Source of the DNA: Protonemura montana
Taxonomy: Eukaryota; Arthropoda; Insecta; Plecoptera; Nemouridae
Length of the DNA: 64,000 bases
Direction: 5' to 3'
NCBI GenBank assembly: GCA_947568835.1
Contig: OX387608.1
Span: 5,370,001-5,434,000, forward strand
Below are positions 33,826 to 46,125 of this stretch, piece by piece. Each line of letters opens with the position of its first letter. Positions within the stretch are counted from its first letter, which is position 1. The notes under the pieces were generated by a model, which had not been told where the DNA came from, did not search any database, and saw nothing but the letters and a program-made list of their open reading frames with translations. The translations under genes and the position numbers were made by a program.

Positions 33826-33974
33826 TTTTTTTTTTCCTGAAAACACTAAAGACATAGACTTAAGTTGTGATGTGCGGAATGAAAAGTGTGTCCATGACAT
33901 GCTCATAGTTGAGTAAATACCGCATTAAACGTCTCCTCGAATCCCCCAAAAACAACACATGCTTCGAATATAAT

Positions 33975-34112
33975 CTTGATTAATTAACATTACTTGTTAA
34001 TTAATTAAATCATTAACAAAACTAGGGCACTCAAAGTTAGCTTGTGAGATGATTCTAATTAGCATCATCCATGCATACATTCCGTCGCTCGCGAGCGCGA
34101 GAGAGAACATTA
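33975..34112. promoter_or_regulatory. candidate homeodomain-type enhancer cluster
   Basis: Within 140 bp lie TTGATTAATTAAC, GTTAATTAATTAAATC, the palindrome CTAATTAG (34055-34062), ATGCAT, GCTCGCGAGC (34087-34096) and ATTAATTATG. Such a mixture of TAATTA cores and CpG palindromes is typical of developmental enhancers; here it is a motif-level inference. Confidence 0.3.
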
Positions 34113-35248
34113 ATTATGACCGAAGTGTAATTTTGTAGCTAACGACTTTAGAGCAGCAGGAGACGAAGTTTTTGGTGGCAACAATGGGTTCTAAGACCGC
34201 AATGTGCATAGATATTTACAGAGTGTGTCTAACCTAGAACTTGAGGCGGGAATACGACGGCAAAGCAAAGCAAACAGCATGCAAGCTGAAACATGAAATG
34301 TGCAAGGAATTATTCTTGACAGCATTGTTATCTCACAATATCCTTTGGCAAGAGAGGTTAGGAATCAGTGTTCTCTTCTAATTTTATAAATGTGTGCTTT
34401 ATCATTTGTATTGGTTGAAGTACCTAATGTTCATAATTGTTTGGTTATATACCTTACAGGTTAAGCATCAGCATTCATTGATAATTTAATATGTGTAGGC
34501 TTCTTTGGTTATGTTTTACAAGTTTCGGTTTTACCAAAATCTTGCCTCCTATTTGTAGTTTTGGTTGAAATTATGGCCAAAACAACTTCCAATCACATGC
34601 AGTGAAATTCAGATGTCTCTATAGGCTAGAGGTCCAACTCATAGTTGAAAATTTTGTTAAAACACTACCTAAGCATTCGTACAAAATATTCTTTGACCAC
34701 ACAATTAATAAATCAATGTAAATTAACTAATAATATCAGATATATCAATACTCGTTTATGATCATCTAATTTAATTTCAATTCGAATTCGATAAGACTAC
34801 ATGCATACTTTCTATTGTACTCATTTTTCCTTCAAACACAACCCAAAAATACTGGTACATAAATACCGCATTCCCACCACAATTCACCGCAGAGCCAACA
34901 ACATTTTTACACTTTACATCCCAGTAAAACAAACATGTCATATCAGCTCTACCTGTCATAAAATAGCATAATAAAAAATTGCACTGTTCATTCATTACAA
35001 TGGCGGCAGCGGTGCATGAAAGTGTAATTTAACGTTCTCCCCCATGCCGCCTTTGTCACCCATGTGTGGCGTGGATATTTAATCGGGACTGGGTACAACA
35101 AAAAAAACCGCTGACTGTTGATTTTCTTCCTGTGGTCACAATCATTGGGTACACACCGATGGGCACCCTATTTTCAAAAAAGGGGGTGTTGCTGTGTTAG
35201 CTATGTATGCACATGAATGTGTGCTCCAATTTGTAGCTACGTTGATAT
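34113..35248. other. AT-rich stretch without supported genes
   Basis: No convincing frame or repeat. A minus frame at 34777-34995 has no recognised content. Confidence 0.4.
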
Positions 35249-35531
35249 GCTCCGTTCAGCGAGAAAACATTTTTTTTTTCCGGTAAAGGCATCACCGGTC
35301 GTTTTGGGGTGACAGGTGTCTGTCATTAAAAAAAAAAACACTACTTAATCATATCCGCTGATGTCCGCCATTTTCCTTTTGCTCTGAAGCTTTTGTTGAG
35401 CAAATATGTTTGTTCGAACTATTATAAGAATTGTTCTACCAATAATCAGAACATAAGACATTTTTTCCAAGTATATTTTGTAATTTTGTAATTAAATACA
35501 AATTTTCATTGAATCTATGAGTTGGTAACAA
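35249..35531 (+). repeat. interspersed repeat family A, copy 1 (body)
   Basis: Words shared with 42180 and 61655 in the same order: CCGGTAAAGGCATCACCGGT, GGTGTCTGTCATT, CCGCTGATGTCCGCCATTTT, TTTTGTTGAGCAAATATG and TTCTACCAAT. No reading frame or terminal inverted repeat is evident. It runs directly into the 54-bp array. Confidence 0.8.
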
Positions 35532-35960
35532 TGCTGGGGGCAGTTCTTATGCTGGTATTTTCCCTAACGGGCTAGACTGTAGCAATGTAAGGGACAGTCC
35601 TTGTGCTGGTATCTTCTCTCACGGGCTAGACTGTAGCAATGTAAGGGACAGTCCTTGCGCTGGTATTTTCTCTCACGGGCTAGACTGTAGCAATGCAGGG
35701 GACAGTCCTTGCGCTGGTATCTTCTCTCACGGGCTAGACTGTAGCAATGCAGGGGACAGTCCTTGCGCTGGTATCTTCTCTCACGGGCTAGACTGCAGCA
35801 ATGCAGGGGCAGTCCTTGCGCTGGTATCTTCTCTCACGGGCTGGACTGTAGCAATGCAGGGGACAGTCCTTGCGCTGGTATCTTCTCTCACGGGCTAGAC
35901 TGTAGCAATGCAGGGGGCAGTCCTTGCGCTGGTATCTTCTCTCACGGGCTAGACTGTATC
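35532..35960 (+). repeat. 54-bp minisatellite, eight units
   Basis: Units of GGACAGTCCTTGCGCTGG, TATCTTCTCTCACGGGCTAG and ACTGTAGCAATGCAGG start (at CAGT) at 35541, 35595, 35649, 35703, 35757, 35810, 35864 and 35918; one unit is 53 bp. The first units are the most diverged and the last four nearly identical, so expansion probably ran from the right. Because 54 is divisible by three, a reading frame at 35763-36056 shows an 18-residue repeat, but the 53-bp unit breaks phase in the array and there is no other coding support. Copy 2 of family A carries a single diverged unit at the same position. Confidence 0.92.
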
Positions 35961-35979
35961 GCCCACAGAAATTGGAACA

Positions 35980-36546
35980 TTACGCTTGGTAACATCCAGA
36001 TCTCCATAAATATTTCTCGGTGTTGTAAAAACGTACGCTTCGTCGGTTGTTTGTAGCCGACCGAGGTAAGGGCTTTATAAATATGAACCAACAACACTTG
36101 AGGGTTGTGGCGTTGTGTGTAGATGCGTTGAAAATAATTGCCCGTGCGTCATACGCACAGAAAACAAATAAGAGAAGGTGTCGTAGAAGTGCGTGGGGTA
36201 CGTGGGGTGCGTGAGGCTGGGTGAAGCGGCGAGCATAAAAACGCGAATTAAAACAAAAAAATAGGTCGGCACGCAGTTCTGCACGAGGAGGTGTGAAAAC
36301 GAGATCGATACACGGGGCCAAGAACAGAAGAAAAAGCTGCGTTACGCATTCATTTTTAGAAATGGGAACAAGAAAACAATGGGATTGGAAGTGCGAGAAA
36401 GTTGCGAAAAGTGTTTTGCTCGAAAAGAAATAATTAGTTTGGATCTGTGGACGGCGCGAGATAAAGACGAAGATGAAGGCAGCTGATGGAATTGCCAAAT
36501 TGTTTGTGAGAGTTGAAGAGGACGGGTTTAATTTCGCGTGGTTCAC
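35980..36546 (-). CDS. longest minus-strand frame, 188 codons, doubtful
   Basis: The frame is rich in Phe, Ser, His and Leu, lacks a recognisable domain, and has no evident splice or promoter context. Sequence composition (many A runs on the plus strand) explains the lack of stops on the minus strand. I list it only because of its length; it is probably not a gene. Confidence 0.12.
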   Translation of the reverse strand: MNHAKLNPSSSTLTNNLAIPSAAFIFVFISRRPQIQTNYFFSSKTLFATFSHFQSHCFLVPISKNECVTQLFLLFLAPCIDLVFTPPRAELRADLFFCFNSRFYARRFTQPHAPHVPHALLRHLLLFVFCAYDARAIIFNASTHNATTLKCCWFIFIKPLPRSATNNRRSVRFYNTEKYLWRSGCYQA

Positions 36547-36569
36547 GCGCGGGGGGTGCTTTTTGGGAT

Positions 36570-38700
36570 CCTTTTGAACACGCTAATTAAAATTGAAAGC
36601 GAGCGCACGCCTCGTTTTAATTGCGCACACAGGGAAAATAGTTGGAATATTGAAACTTTTCCTCAAAAAAAAAATACATATATATATATAAATCTCGCTC
36701 AATTCCTTCGTGGTCTGACTTCTTACAAAAGAATTACTCCTGTGCCGGACTCATTTTTATTCAAATTACCGTCGGCTTTATTTTATCAAAAGGGAACAAA
36801 AAAATGTCGAGAATTCATCAGGCGGCTACGTGAAATGAATAGAGATTGGTATAAACGTGAAAAAAACCGAAACGTTTAGCATGCCAGCCGGGCTGCAAAA
36901 TTATCGCTCGGGAAAAATGCATATTGAAATAAAAATTTTAGCATTTTAGAGCGCAGCATCGCTCGGGAAACTGTTCTCTAACTAATGCAGAAACGTGGAA
37001 ATAAATTCTAGGATGCACTTGCCAAGAATTCCAGGGGAGATGTAAAGATTTTCCACATTAACATACATTTGCATTGGAAATAAACTTGACAAAGTAAATA
37101 AAGTTTTGTGCAACGCTATACCTTATGGCGAGAAAACCTTTTTTTTTTTGTAAGCAAATTTTACAAAATAATGTAAATCTAACTAAAACCATTCTGTCAA
37201 ATGCTAAAATTAGATTCAGTTTATTTATTAACGCCTGAAATGTACTAAATTCGAACAAGTACGTGAAACTTGCATGAATAGTAAAAGGAAATAAATCAAA
37301 TTTACCCGGTTCTCGTGCTAGCTCTATATACGGCCAGTACGATTCAAGGATCTGGGAGCCCAGGAATTTGGGAATTCGGGAAGAGGCAAGCGTATGCGGT
37401 CTGGTCTGGATAAGGAAGAGATGAACTAGAATCGACAGTGACAGCACTCGGGAAGATTGCTAGGACAGAATCAACCCGAGAACAATACAGAGATGCGTTC
37501 CACTGTTCTGGACCTCACCGTACATCATGCCTTACAAGAATGCCCGAAATCACAATAGCCTTGAAACGATTGCCCCAAAAGAGTAATGATGATTTAGCAA
37601 AAAGGCGAAAAAAACCGATAGAAACGTCGAATGTTTTTAATGTTTCGAATAAAAAAGTCATTTGGCTGTGCAAAACATTTGTTTTGCAAACGAAAACGGC
37701 ACTAAAAATATGAAATTGTCAAAGTTATTATGTTCGCTTATCACAACAACAAAAAAACTGTCGTGTTCAAGACATAAACCCGAAATCTTTTCAAATTAAG
37801 AAACGGTCAAGATTTCGTGAATTTCTTTTCTCTTCATGCCAGCTGCAAAATACACAACAAGCAGATTAATGACCAGCCGGGAGTTTGATAAAAATTACGA
37901 GTTTTCTGCGAGAAAATCTAATAAAAACTCAACTAAGTTTTCCTTAACTGCGACCATGTGTTCTAGAGAACAACTCATATATCCAGCGGAAACCGACGTT
38001 AACTACTGACGTTATGGCGCTAACAGAAAGCCATTTCTACGATCTCTGAGCGGGAATTTGGCGGCAAGGTATAGTTAACGATGCTGTTATATTGTATATT
38101 ATATCAAAGAGAAAAGCCATCAGAAATAATGAAGGCGAGACATAATGAGGTTTCCGACCATTTTCCGACTGTGTCAAAGAAAATCGTTGGGAAATTGTTC
38201 TTAGGTATATGCGATCGCGGATGACTATTCCCTTTCAATTTTGATTGTATTTTTTTACAGATAAACATCGTCATAGGCGTCTCACACGTACCAAATAGGT
38301 ATCAAACATCTCAAATGCGTCTAATTTGCAGCTCATACTTCTCAAAGACATCGCATTGGTACTCACAAGGTGGAAATAACAATACATTTTCGCAAGGATC
38401 AGGTTTTACCATCGTAGTTTAAAATTCCTTACAACATTGAGTTACTTATAGGGTGAGAAAATATGTACGACTCTGCCACTGCCATACACTGCAATACATA
38501 ACTGCATCACTTACGCATGAACTACCTTGATTGTAAGCAAATATTTCCCAGGCACCTCGATGTACCTACAACAAATTGAGTGTATAATCCGCATGTATCG
38601 TATCAAATAATTCTCGCACGTCATCGCCGAACAGACGCAGCTGGTCTCACAAGATTCTCACCACCTGATCGTCTCGCGCCATTAGGCGAGAAAAGAGATG
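36570..38700. other. AT-rich stretch without supported genes
   Basis: Contains an AT dinucleotide run at about 36677-36692 and weak frames at 36538, 37058 and 37438 that are not recognised. Confidence 0.4.
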
Positions 38701-38718
38701 TGTAAATACCGGATCGCG

Positions 38719-38897
38719 ACCAGAGGGCGCCCCTTGTCGTCGATGACGTCACTCTAGACATAATGCCCCCGATCTAGACATAATCTTACCGATGTGTCGC
38801 CGCAGTACAGAGGCTAATAACGCACCGCCTTGCTTTTACTTCGCTTCGTCTGGGAATTTTAATATGTCTCGGGTAAAGGCAGCTGTAGAGGGCGCTC
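38719..38897 (+). promoter_or_regulatory. two CTCF-like motifs around a CRE palindrome
   Basis: ACCAGAGGGCGCC (38719-38731) and TGTAGAGGGCGCTC (38884-38897) both match the AG(A/G)GGGCGC core of CTCF sites in the same orientation. Between them lie a perfect CRE palindrome TGACGTCA (38744-38751) and two TCTAGACATAAT words 20 bp apart (38753 and 38773). The block is CpG-rich compared with its flanks. It could be an insulator, promoter or enhancer; no transcript start is evident. Confidence 0.35.
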
Positions 38898-38899
38898 GC

Positions 38900-41800
38900 A
38901 GCCGGAGAGAGCTTACAAAGTGTGCTTGGGTCGCCATGTTGGATCAAGGTGTTTTGATAACGTAAGATTTTTGATATTTTAATAGTTTGCCGGGCGGGGA
39001 GTAGGTAGTCGTTGAATACTTACTAGGCACAAAGTAATTGCCATCCCTTCTTTGATTGTATATTTTTTGTGTACCATTTGATATTCTTCTTGTACGGTTC
39101 CAATTGAGAAAATATTGGGCAAAAAACACCTAAGAGTTTCTTTTCTCCTCCAAGGTCATTGTAGATGCACACAGAATTTTCCTACAAGTCCTTTGACAAC
39201 CACTATTAAGTCTAAACTTGCATGCATGACAATGTTTCAAACAAAAAAATTATCGCCGACCACTCTCTGGCTGCCGCTGCCCTCTGCATGGCCTACCGGT
39301 TACAGGTTGTCCCTCCGTGCCAAAGATTTGCATCTTCGCGTACCCTATCCGTCTTCCAGCAGTTCCATATAAGCCCCCCTTCTCCCTCTTCCCCCCTCCG
39401 TAGCCATCCGAGAAGCACTTGCACTTTTTAGCATATTTTTCAATAAATATCACGGGAGTTTCTCTTCTGACATCTTTATGGTTGTGATCAAAGACAACGA
39501 CGGCAAAAAAGAGGATTGCAGAGTTTTTATCTAAGATGAGGTATATCGTTGAATCTTCATTGGCCATGATGTAGCTTCAGAGACTTGGAGAAAAACAACC
39601 GTGTAAGTCGCTGCCTCTTATCAAAAGGTATGGGAATCAGTATTGATCCTAAAATAAATATCAATTAAATATGTACGTTTGTATTGAAATTCTATGCAGA
39701 TGGATGAAAGACCATGTTATCTTTTCCACCTAAGAGTGGCCCCATAACCTTAAAACACACAACTGTAGTGATTTTGTTCCGACAATTAACCAAGGTTTGG
39801 CCAGATGAAATCTCATTACTCCAGTCTAGCACGATCTCAATTGCACCGAGAGTTAATAATGTGCAAAACGGTATTATTCGAATCATCATAATCCTCCGTT
39901 AACAAGTTACAACCCAATTAAACTTGTTGGACCGTGAAAGAGCAATGGTTTATAATAGTTTGGCAAACTCTTTATTTCCTCAAGTGCACATCGCAGCATC
40001 GTCTAGAGGTAAGTCGACTTGAACGAACCACGTTATGATCAAATGATTGTTTTCAAAGCATGATGAAAGATCTGGCATGTTGAAGATGTTGAAAGATTCG
40101 GCGGTATCACAAATTGCTGTACTTATAGTTCTGTACTAAATGTAACCTTAGAGACGAGTCTTAAGCTAGCAGTTATTTTTTTTATCTTGACATTGTAAAA
40201 ATGTTCTAAAAGTTTCTATATGGTCAATGTTGTTTTACGATTTCAGTCGCGGTTGAATCAACAACGCTCAACATATATTGTAACTTACTTTCTAGATTTT
40301 AATGTTTGTTAGAAATTCAAACCCACATAAATTGTTCAATATAAACAGCCATCATATAACTATACCAAAAATCGAAAAAAAAATCAATTGTATCAGAAAA
40401 CCAGTCCCAAATCACCAGAGACAGCCAAACAACCCACACTTTCGCGACAAGTTCGGTCATTCGATGTGGCCTCATTTATTACCCATCCACTCACCCCCAA
40501 AGTTAACAGGGATCGACTCTCCCCCAACCACGCGCTGCTTCTCCCATTATTTCAACTCGATTTGCTCATATTGGACCCAGCCGAAAATACCAAAAACCCC
40601 GAGCGATCAAAATTGATATTAGATCATCTCTCATTCCCGTTGGTAGGAAAACCACCGGGCCAGCGAACACATTATATGGAGATTTTCGCACAGATTGCCA
40701 CATTGAATATCACTGCCGCTCGCTTGCTCTGAAATATCGGGCAAATACTAACGGCTGCTTTAGGGATCGGTGATTTCCAATTTGTATGCCGTTTCAAGGC
40801 GGAGAGCTCAACTCTGTTATTATAAAAGTCAGAAAGTTGAGATTTTGAATTTAAAAAAAATTGATGATTAACATTTTCACAGACAAGCGGCTTGGATTGA
40901 ATAGAGTTTTTTTTTTCTTTATTTGCGGTGTAATCTGGGTTCTGGTTTATTATAATTAGTAAATCTTTGACATACTGTTGGTTGGAAAGGTTGTGATTAT
41001 GATTTGATTAGGTCGGGTTGAACTTTAAAAGCAGAAATTAAAAATTATTAATTGATGGCATCCACGGTATAATTAGTTTGGCTGATTTCCATGTAGTTGA
41101 CGTGAAAAACTAGGCGATTATAACAACTGGCTAATAACGTTTCTTTGCAGATAATTTAAGAGATCTCCATCCCTATGCGAGCAGAGGTTTATGTGGTCAG
41201 ACTTTAGGTGGTCTAAAATTACTCGAAAAGATCTGATAAAAATCAGTGTATATGGAAAGAGCACGTGTAGGTTGCTACCCTATCGGATTTTGATATTTTG
41301 AAAAACGTAGATAAGATGAGGTTTTGAAAAAGAGCTTAAGTGCACATATTTGAAGGTTTTGGGTAACGACACTATAGGTTCAAGTAAAAAATAAAAGTGT
41401 AGCAACTAAGACCACAGTATTTCCCTATGCATTGTCGACTGCTTAAGGGTGTGCAAGCTCAAATGTTGGTAGAAACCGGGGAAAAAAAGTCAAAAAGTCA
41501 TTTGAACTGAGTTCAAGCCGAGTTAAGCTCCATATTTTCGGAATCAGACATCAAAAGTTCAATCGTGTTTTCCTATCACTCGCAGGAAGTACACTGCAAA
41601 GCGAAAAGCAAATAAACCAAAAATAAAATGCATTCCTAGCGTTGTTGACAATCTACCACAACTGAACAAAATCGCAAACTAGCACGACCAAAACTTTTTC
41701 GGTTTCGCCCACCTAATCTTATAAAGACAACAACTATTACTTCTGGACATTTGGTACATCTCTGTGCAATGTACTCTTTGCACTGTGTACTGCACTACTG

Positions 41801-42179
41801 TTATGTTCAGTAAGTATTTACTTTCCCAAAACAAACATTTACTTAACGGCGAGTCAAAGTACTTTATAAATATTCCGTAGATGTCTCGCTCGTTTCTAGA
41901 GAAATTACCAGACGAAACGAAGATATAGAATTATTTTATCAAATATCGCGTGCGTGCAAATTAATACGTGGCTTTCTGCAGTTTAATTGCATTATCTTTG
42001 CACTACAGCGATGTCGGCTCGGATATTAAACAACGTAAACATTCAGTTATTTTGGCGTACGCCCAAAATACTGAGCGTGCCTCAAGGTAATAAGCAAGTG
42101 CAAAATATTTGTCTGTAATTAATAGTTGTTATTAAACCAAATAGTACGCTCAAACCCAATAAAGTGCTCAAGATATTCT
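38900..42179. other. AT-rich stretch without supported genes
   Basis: Overlapping frames at 39115-39567 and 40302-40732 are unrecognised. An isolated perfect donor-like CTAGAG/GTAAGT lies near 40004-40015 with no supported exon. Confidence 0.4.
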
Positions 42180-42520
42180 ATACCCCGTTTAGCGAGGACA
42201 TACTTTCCCGGTACAGGAGCCACCGGTCGTTTTGTGCTGACATGTGGGGCAACTGTCATTTTTAAAAACACCACAAAACATCTCCGCTGATGCTTGCCAT
42301 TTTATTTTCGCTCTAAAACGTTTGTCTAGCCAAGATATTTTGTTTATCGAGCTATTAAAAGAATTTTTCTACCAATTAAAACAATCTTGGAGGATATTTT
42401 TTCAGATATAATAAATATTTCGAAATCCCTCCTGTGAAATTTGTATTTACAAGTTGTTAGAAATGCTAGTGGGTAGTTTTTGGGATGGTATTTTCTCTCG
42501 AGAGCTAGACTTTACAAATA
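42180..42520 (+). repeat. interspersed repeat family A, copy 2
   Basis: Matches the other copies at CCGGTACAGGAGCCACCGGT, CAACTGTCATTTTTAAAAAC, ATCTCCGCTGATG, GCCATTTTATTTTCGCTC and TTCTACCAATTAAAAC. It ends with one diverged 54-bp unit (GGTATTTTCTCTCGAGAGC, TAGACTTTAC), the ancestor-like state of the array seen at 35532. Confidence 0.8.
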
Positions 42521-42595
42521 TACGTACATAACAGCGTACATGGTTAGCTATGTTTCATAGTTTTGCAAGTCCTGAAATTTTTAACTAAATTAAAT

Positions 42596-43011
42596 ATGAC
42601 TACCCTAGTCTGTGAAACAGCATCCCAGCTCAGGACCGCCCCTCTGCAGAACTACCAACTCCTATATGAAATTTCAACGGAGTTTTCAAATATCAAAAGA
42701 AAAATAACCAAAACACACAGAAAATATCATATATTTGACAATTCATTAAGCAAAATGGCAGTTATCATCGCAGATGAGGCATCTACCATCTTTTCAGGCC
42801 GCCAAAGAGTAGGATTGATATCCACTAGCACGGATGCATCAAAAGACTAATGACAACCTACAATAGAATTAAAACAACCTGCCCTGACATAGATATCTTT
42901 TCAGACGCCTTCATGACTTACAAATCCCGACTTAAACACCGCGATCAAACAGCTGTCCATCAAAACTTGTACATATATCAATTAACTACTGCAATCTCTC
43001 GTTGCGTGTAA
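42596..43011 (+). CDS. two short overlapping frames (TAATG junction), unknown
   Basis: The first frame runs from ATG at 42596 to TAA at 42848-42850 (84 codons). The second starts with ATG at 42850, sharing one base with that stop, and ends at TAA at 43009-43011 (53 codons). The second contains IFSDAFMTYKSRLKHRDQ. A TAATG overlap is known in some retrotransposons for termination-reinitiation, but no family match is recognised here, and chance is possible. The pair sits just after family A copy 2. Confidence 0.18.
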
Positions 43012-45073
43012 CGTCTTAATTTAAGCTTACATTTGTTGATAATCATGTTTGTAATCGTTCATTTTCTAAGTCAAATTTTAACCATCTTAGATGTTTTACT
43101 TTCCGTTCTGTTTATAATGTCTCCAGTATTGTTTTAATCTTATTATATCACAGTTGCCTCCTTCAATGAAAAATAATAATTGCTTTTGTCATTTTATATT
43201 ACCCCCGAAAGACCCGTGACGCCTTTGCCGGGAAAAGCATGTTCTCTCGTCGAACTATCGTGAGGTACAGAATCAGAAGCCCCAAAAACCTATAAGCAGC
43301 TCATTTGGGATGCTAACCAATGACTCAGAGACAAAGGCATTGTAAACGGAAATGTCCGGTGCGCGTTTTGTGTTAATGGCTTGGCACCAACCAAGGACAA
43401 AAGGTGAGACTCGGAATTGTATGAACCCACACTCGACGTCGATCTGCAAAGATCGGATCGGATCGCATGCCAAGACGGGCACGACCCAACGCCTCAGCCA
43501 AATGTGACAATGTCTTAAAAAGTCAGGTGAAAATGATTTACTAGACTAGATATTTTTTAATTGGTAAGCTAATTATTAGTTACGTTTTGACATACATGTC
43601 GTCTAAATATATCAATGGAGACCAATTACAAAATTATTACGGTAGTGTGCGAAAGTGAAATTATATATGATTTCTACTTTGCTAACAACCAGTAGAAGGT
43701 TTATGTAGCCTACAATTTCAATCCACAATAATTACATCTTAATGTATATGGTTTATCATAATTTTTTTTAAACAAAAAGGTCAGATCAATCAATGTTTAC
43801 GAGTTTATCGCGCTGTAATCAGATCCAGGTCGTTTAAAAATTCTAAAAAACAACGATCAAAGTATAATTTCAGAAAATATAAATCAACGATATTTTCATC
43901 TTGTCGATAATCGTGAACGGACGCAAATCGAACAGAAATATATCCAGATGTTTTCGACGTCTGTGACCGCCCATGCACCAAGCATTTACACACCCATTAT
44001 ATCTGTCCAGTGGCGTAGCGAGAATCGAGACCGGTCACTGGCCCCGAGCTAACAATGGGTACCATAAAGGGTTGAGTCAGAAAAACTGTTTATTACAAAA
44101 TAAATTCACAATTCAGTATATTCGTGCCTGAGGTCCATAGACCATCCCATTCTTATATATTGCCACATGAAATGAAACGGAATTCCTTGCCGTTATTCGT
44201 ATAACCAGAGAAAAATTCATATTACTAGCGCTTTTGGCGTTATTGTAATCATTATTTCAATGCCAATTGTGCTCCAAATTGTTCCGAAAAACAGTATTTT
44301 GCAGAATCAATTTTGCGCCGAAACACATGCCATTTCCGAAGAGCGTAACTAGACTTATTTTAAGAGCTCTGTTTGTTTTTTGTTCGACAAAGAAATTACC
44401 TCCTCTTAAACTGTCTATCCTACTCCAAAAAAGCAGCGAAAACAAAACTAAATATGTACAAAAACATACAACAACAAAGGTTGTCTATTCTGTAATCTGT
44501 CATGTAACTTTTCACACATCCACTCCTGGCCGCTTTAGCCAAAATAACATGAAATCGATTCCTTTTCTATCGCAGAAGTTTAGACCTTGGGGGGTTAGAA
44601 ATCACAAAGCCTACTTACCAGCAACCCCCGGGGTTCTTCGTCTGGGCGTTCAAACACAGAGAACACGAAATGTAAAAAAAAGAAAAATTTAACTTCTTTT
44701 CAACTTGGGTCGGCTTTTCAAACAAACATATCCTGTCTACGAAAATCGATGTGTTAAGTGCACGTGGTTCCTTCAAGAGGTTCTCTTTATGGTTCTCTTA
44801 TTTTGCTAAAACACAAGTGTGTACACCTGGGATTAAAAAAAAATAGATATATGGTCTTAGATTTTGCTCTAAAATATAGTTACACTGTTACATAAAAAAT
44901 CTTCGCCTTATTTTTATAAATAATGAAAAAATCGAAAATAATCGAAGTTAAACAAAGCTTTGGCAGCGTTTTTTTTCCCGAAATCAGCCGCGGAAAAAAA
45001 CATTTTCCCCGACAATTTCCCAGTTACCCGTCCGATTCCTGCGTCGCCTGACCGCACGCCACTGCTGATTAGC

Positions 45074-45286
45074 ATGTCAAGATGCCGACCACGAGCCAAG
45101 TCTAGTGCAACGTCTACACCTTTGGTCTACACTCTCATTCACCGTGATCTTACGACCACTGCCGGTGACTCATTCGACGACGCTGTCATAGTTTCGATCA
45201 ATGAGCATCGTGGCGTCATAGGCACGGAATCACGACGTAATTCGTGCATGACCTCCTTAGTAAATTGTGTCTATAAAGTGCGATGA
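45074..45286 (+). CDS. short frame with coding-like codons, unknown product
   Basis: A 70-codon frame from ATG at 45074 to TGA at 45284-45286, open further upstream to about 44960. Codon pattern is strongly RNY (for example the stretch TTAGDSFDDAVIVSINEHRG). No family recognised and no clear flanking splice sites. A transposon-end-like CCGCACGCCACTG precedes it at 45052-45064, so it may belong to a mobile element. Confidence 0.22.
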   Translation: MSRCRPRAKSSATSTPLVYTLIHRDLTTTAGDSFDDAVIVSINEHRGVIGTESRRNSCMTSLVNCVYKVR

Positions 45287-45513
45287 TGGCGAATGATTGT
45301 CAATCGTGTGCGGCCGGCGCTCGTATGGGATATCTGGACAGAATATGACGTAGGTTGGGAGCGATTGTGACCAAAAAAACTGTAGCGATGCATTTTTAGA
45401 ACTATTTGTTGTGTTTTTTAAATGTAACCCTGAAATTGTTCTCTCAATTAGTAAATAAAAATAATATTTTGTGTAACGTAAAAAAAAAATTCAAGTGAAA
45501 CCTTGAAGTGAAT

Positions 45514-45576
45514 AGATTGATTGATTCGTGGAGTTTAACGACGCACTGTTCAACGACGCACTGTTTGACAACTGTC
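45514..45576 (-). mobile_element. 5S-derived SINE tail fragment, copy g
   Basis: Only the 3' tail module remains. The word AACGACGCACTGTT is tandemly duplicated inside it, and the ATTGATTGATT tail is present. Confidence 0.75.
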
Positions 45577-46084
45577 TTTGAGCAAGCTAGAATGATTTTA
45601 TAGGCACAAGGTGAAATCGATTTGATTTTTTTTTTTATCACACTGACACATTAGTGATTGGTTTGTCATAGTCTTTTTAGCCTCATTGCCCTATATGAAA
45701 ACCCCGAAAGAAACCCTAAAGTATTACAATTTTCTTAACTCCTAAATTGACTAGGAGTTAAATAAGCATGCAGTAAAAGTCAGCTGTTTCTGTGAGTTAA
45801 GAGCTTAACTCTGAGTTGAAAAAGATAGTAATAATGGGCCTAAGAGGAATTAAAAAAACTCAGTGGCGTCCAGTTAAAACATCGAAAAGCCAATTTGCGA
45901 CGAGTCATGTTTTGTTTACAAAACCAAGCGTGTCTCTTCGACATAAATTTATTGATAGTCAAAACAACCAATAAAATAACGGAAAACAAGTTATCATAAA
46001 ATGTCAGGTTGCTCGAGGCCAGTTCTCACGCCCTGAACAATCGAACGGTTATTAAAGTAAAAGTTTCCACAAAGATATATGTGA

Positions 46085-46125
46085 AAAACAAACAAACAAA
46101 CAAACAAACAAACAAACAAACAAAC
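46085..46125 (+). repeat. (CAAA)n microsatellite
   Basis: About ten CAAA units. The minus frame 45994-46221 owes its repeated Phe-Val-Cys-Leu part to this tract. Confidence 0.95.

Noticed and set aside
35532-35960. Regular array considered as CRISPR
   Set aside because: The whole 54-bp unit is repeated without variable spacers, and the genome is eukaryotic. It is a minisatellite.
35980-36546. 188-codon minus frame as a real gene
   Set aside because: Low-complexity composition from A-rich plus strand, no domain, no splice or promoter context; kept only as a low-confidence entry.
40004-40016. Perfect donor-like CTAGAG/GTAAGT
   Set aside because: No supported exon upstream; isolated GTAAGT words are expected by chance in 64 kb.
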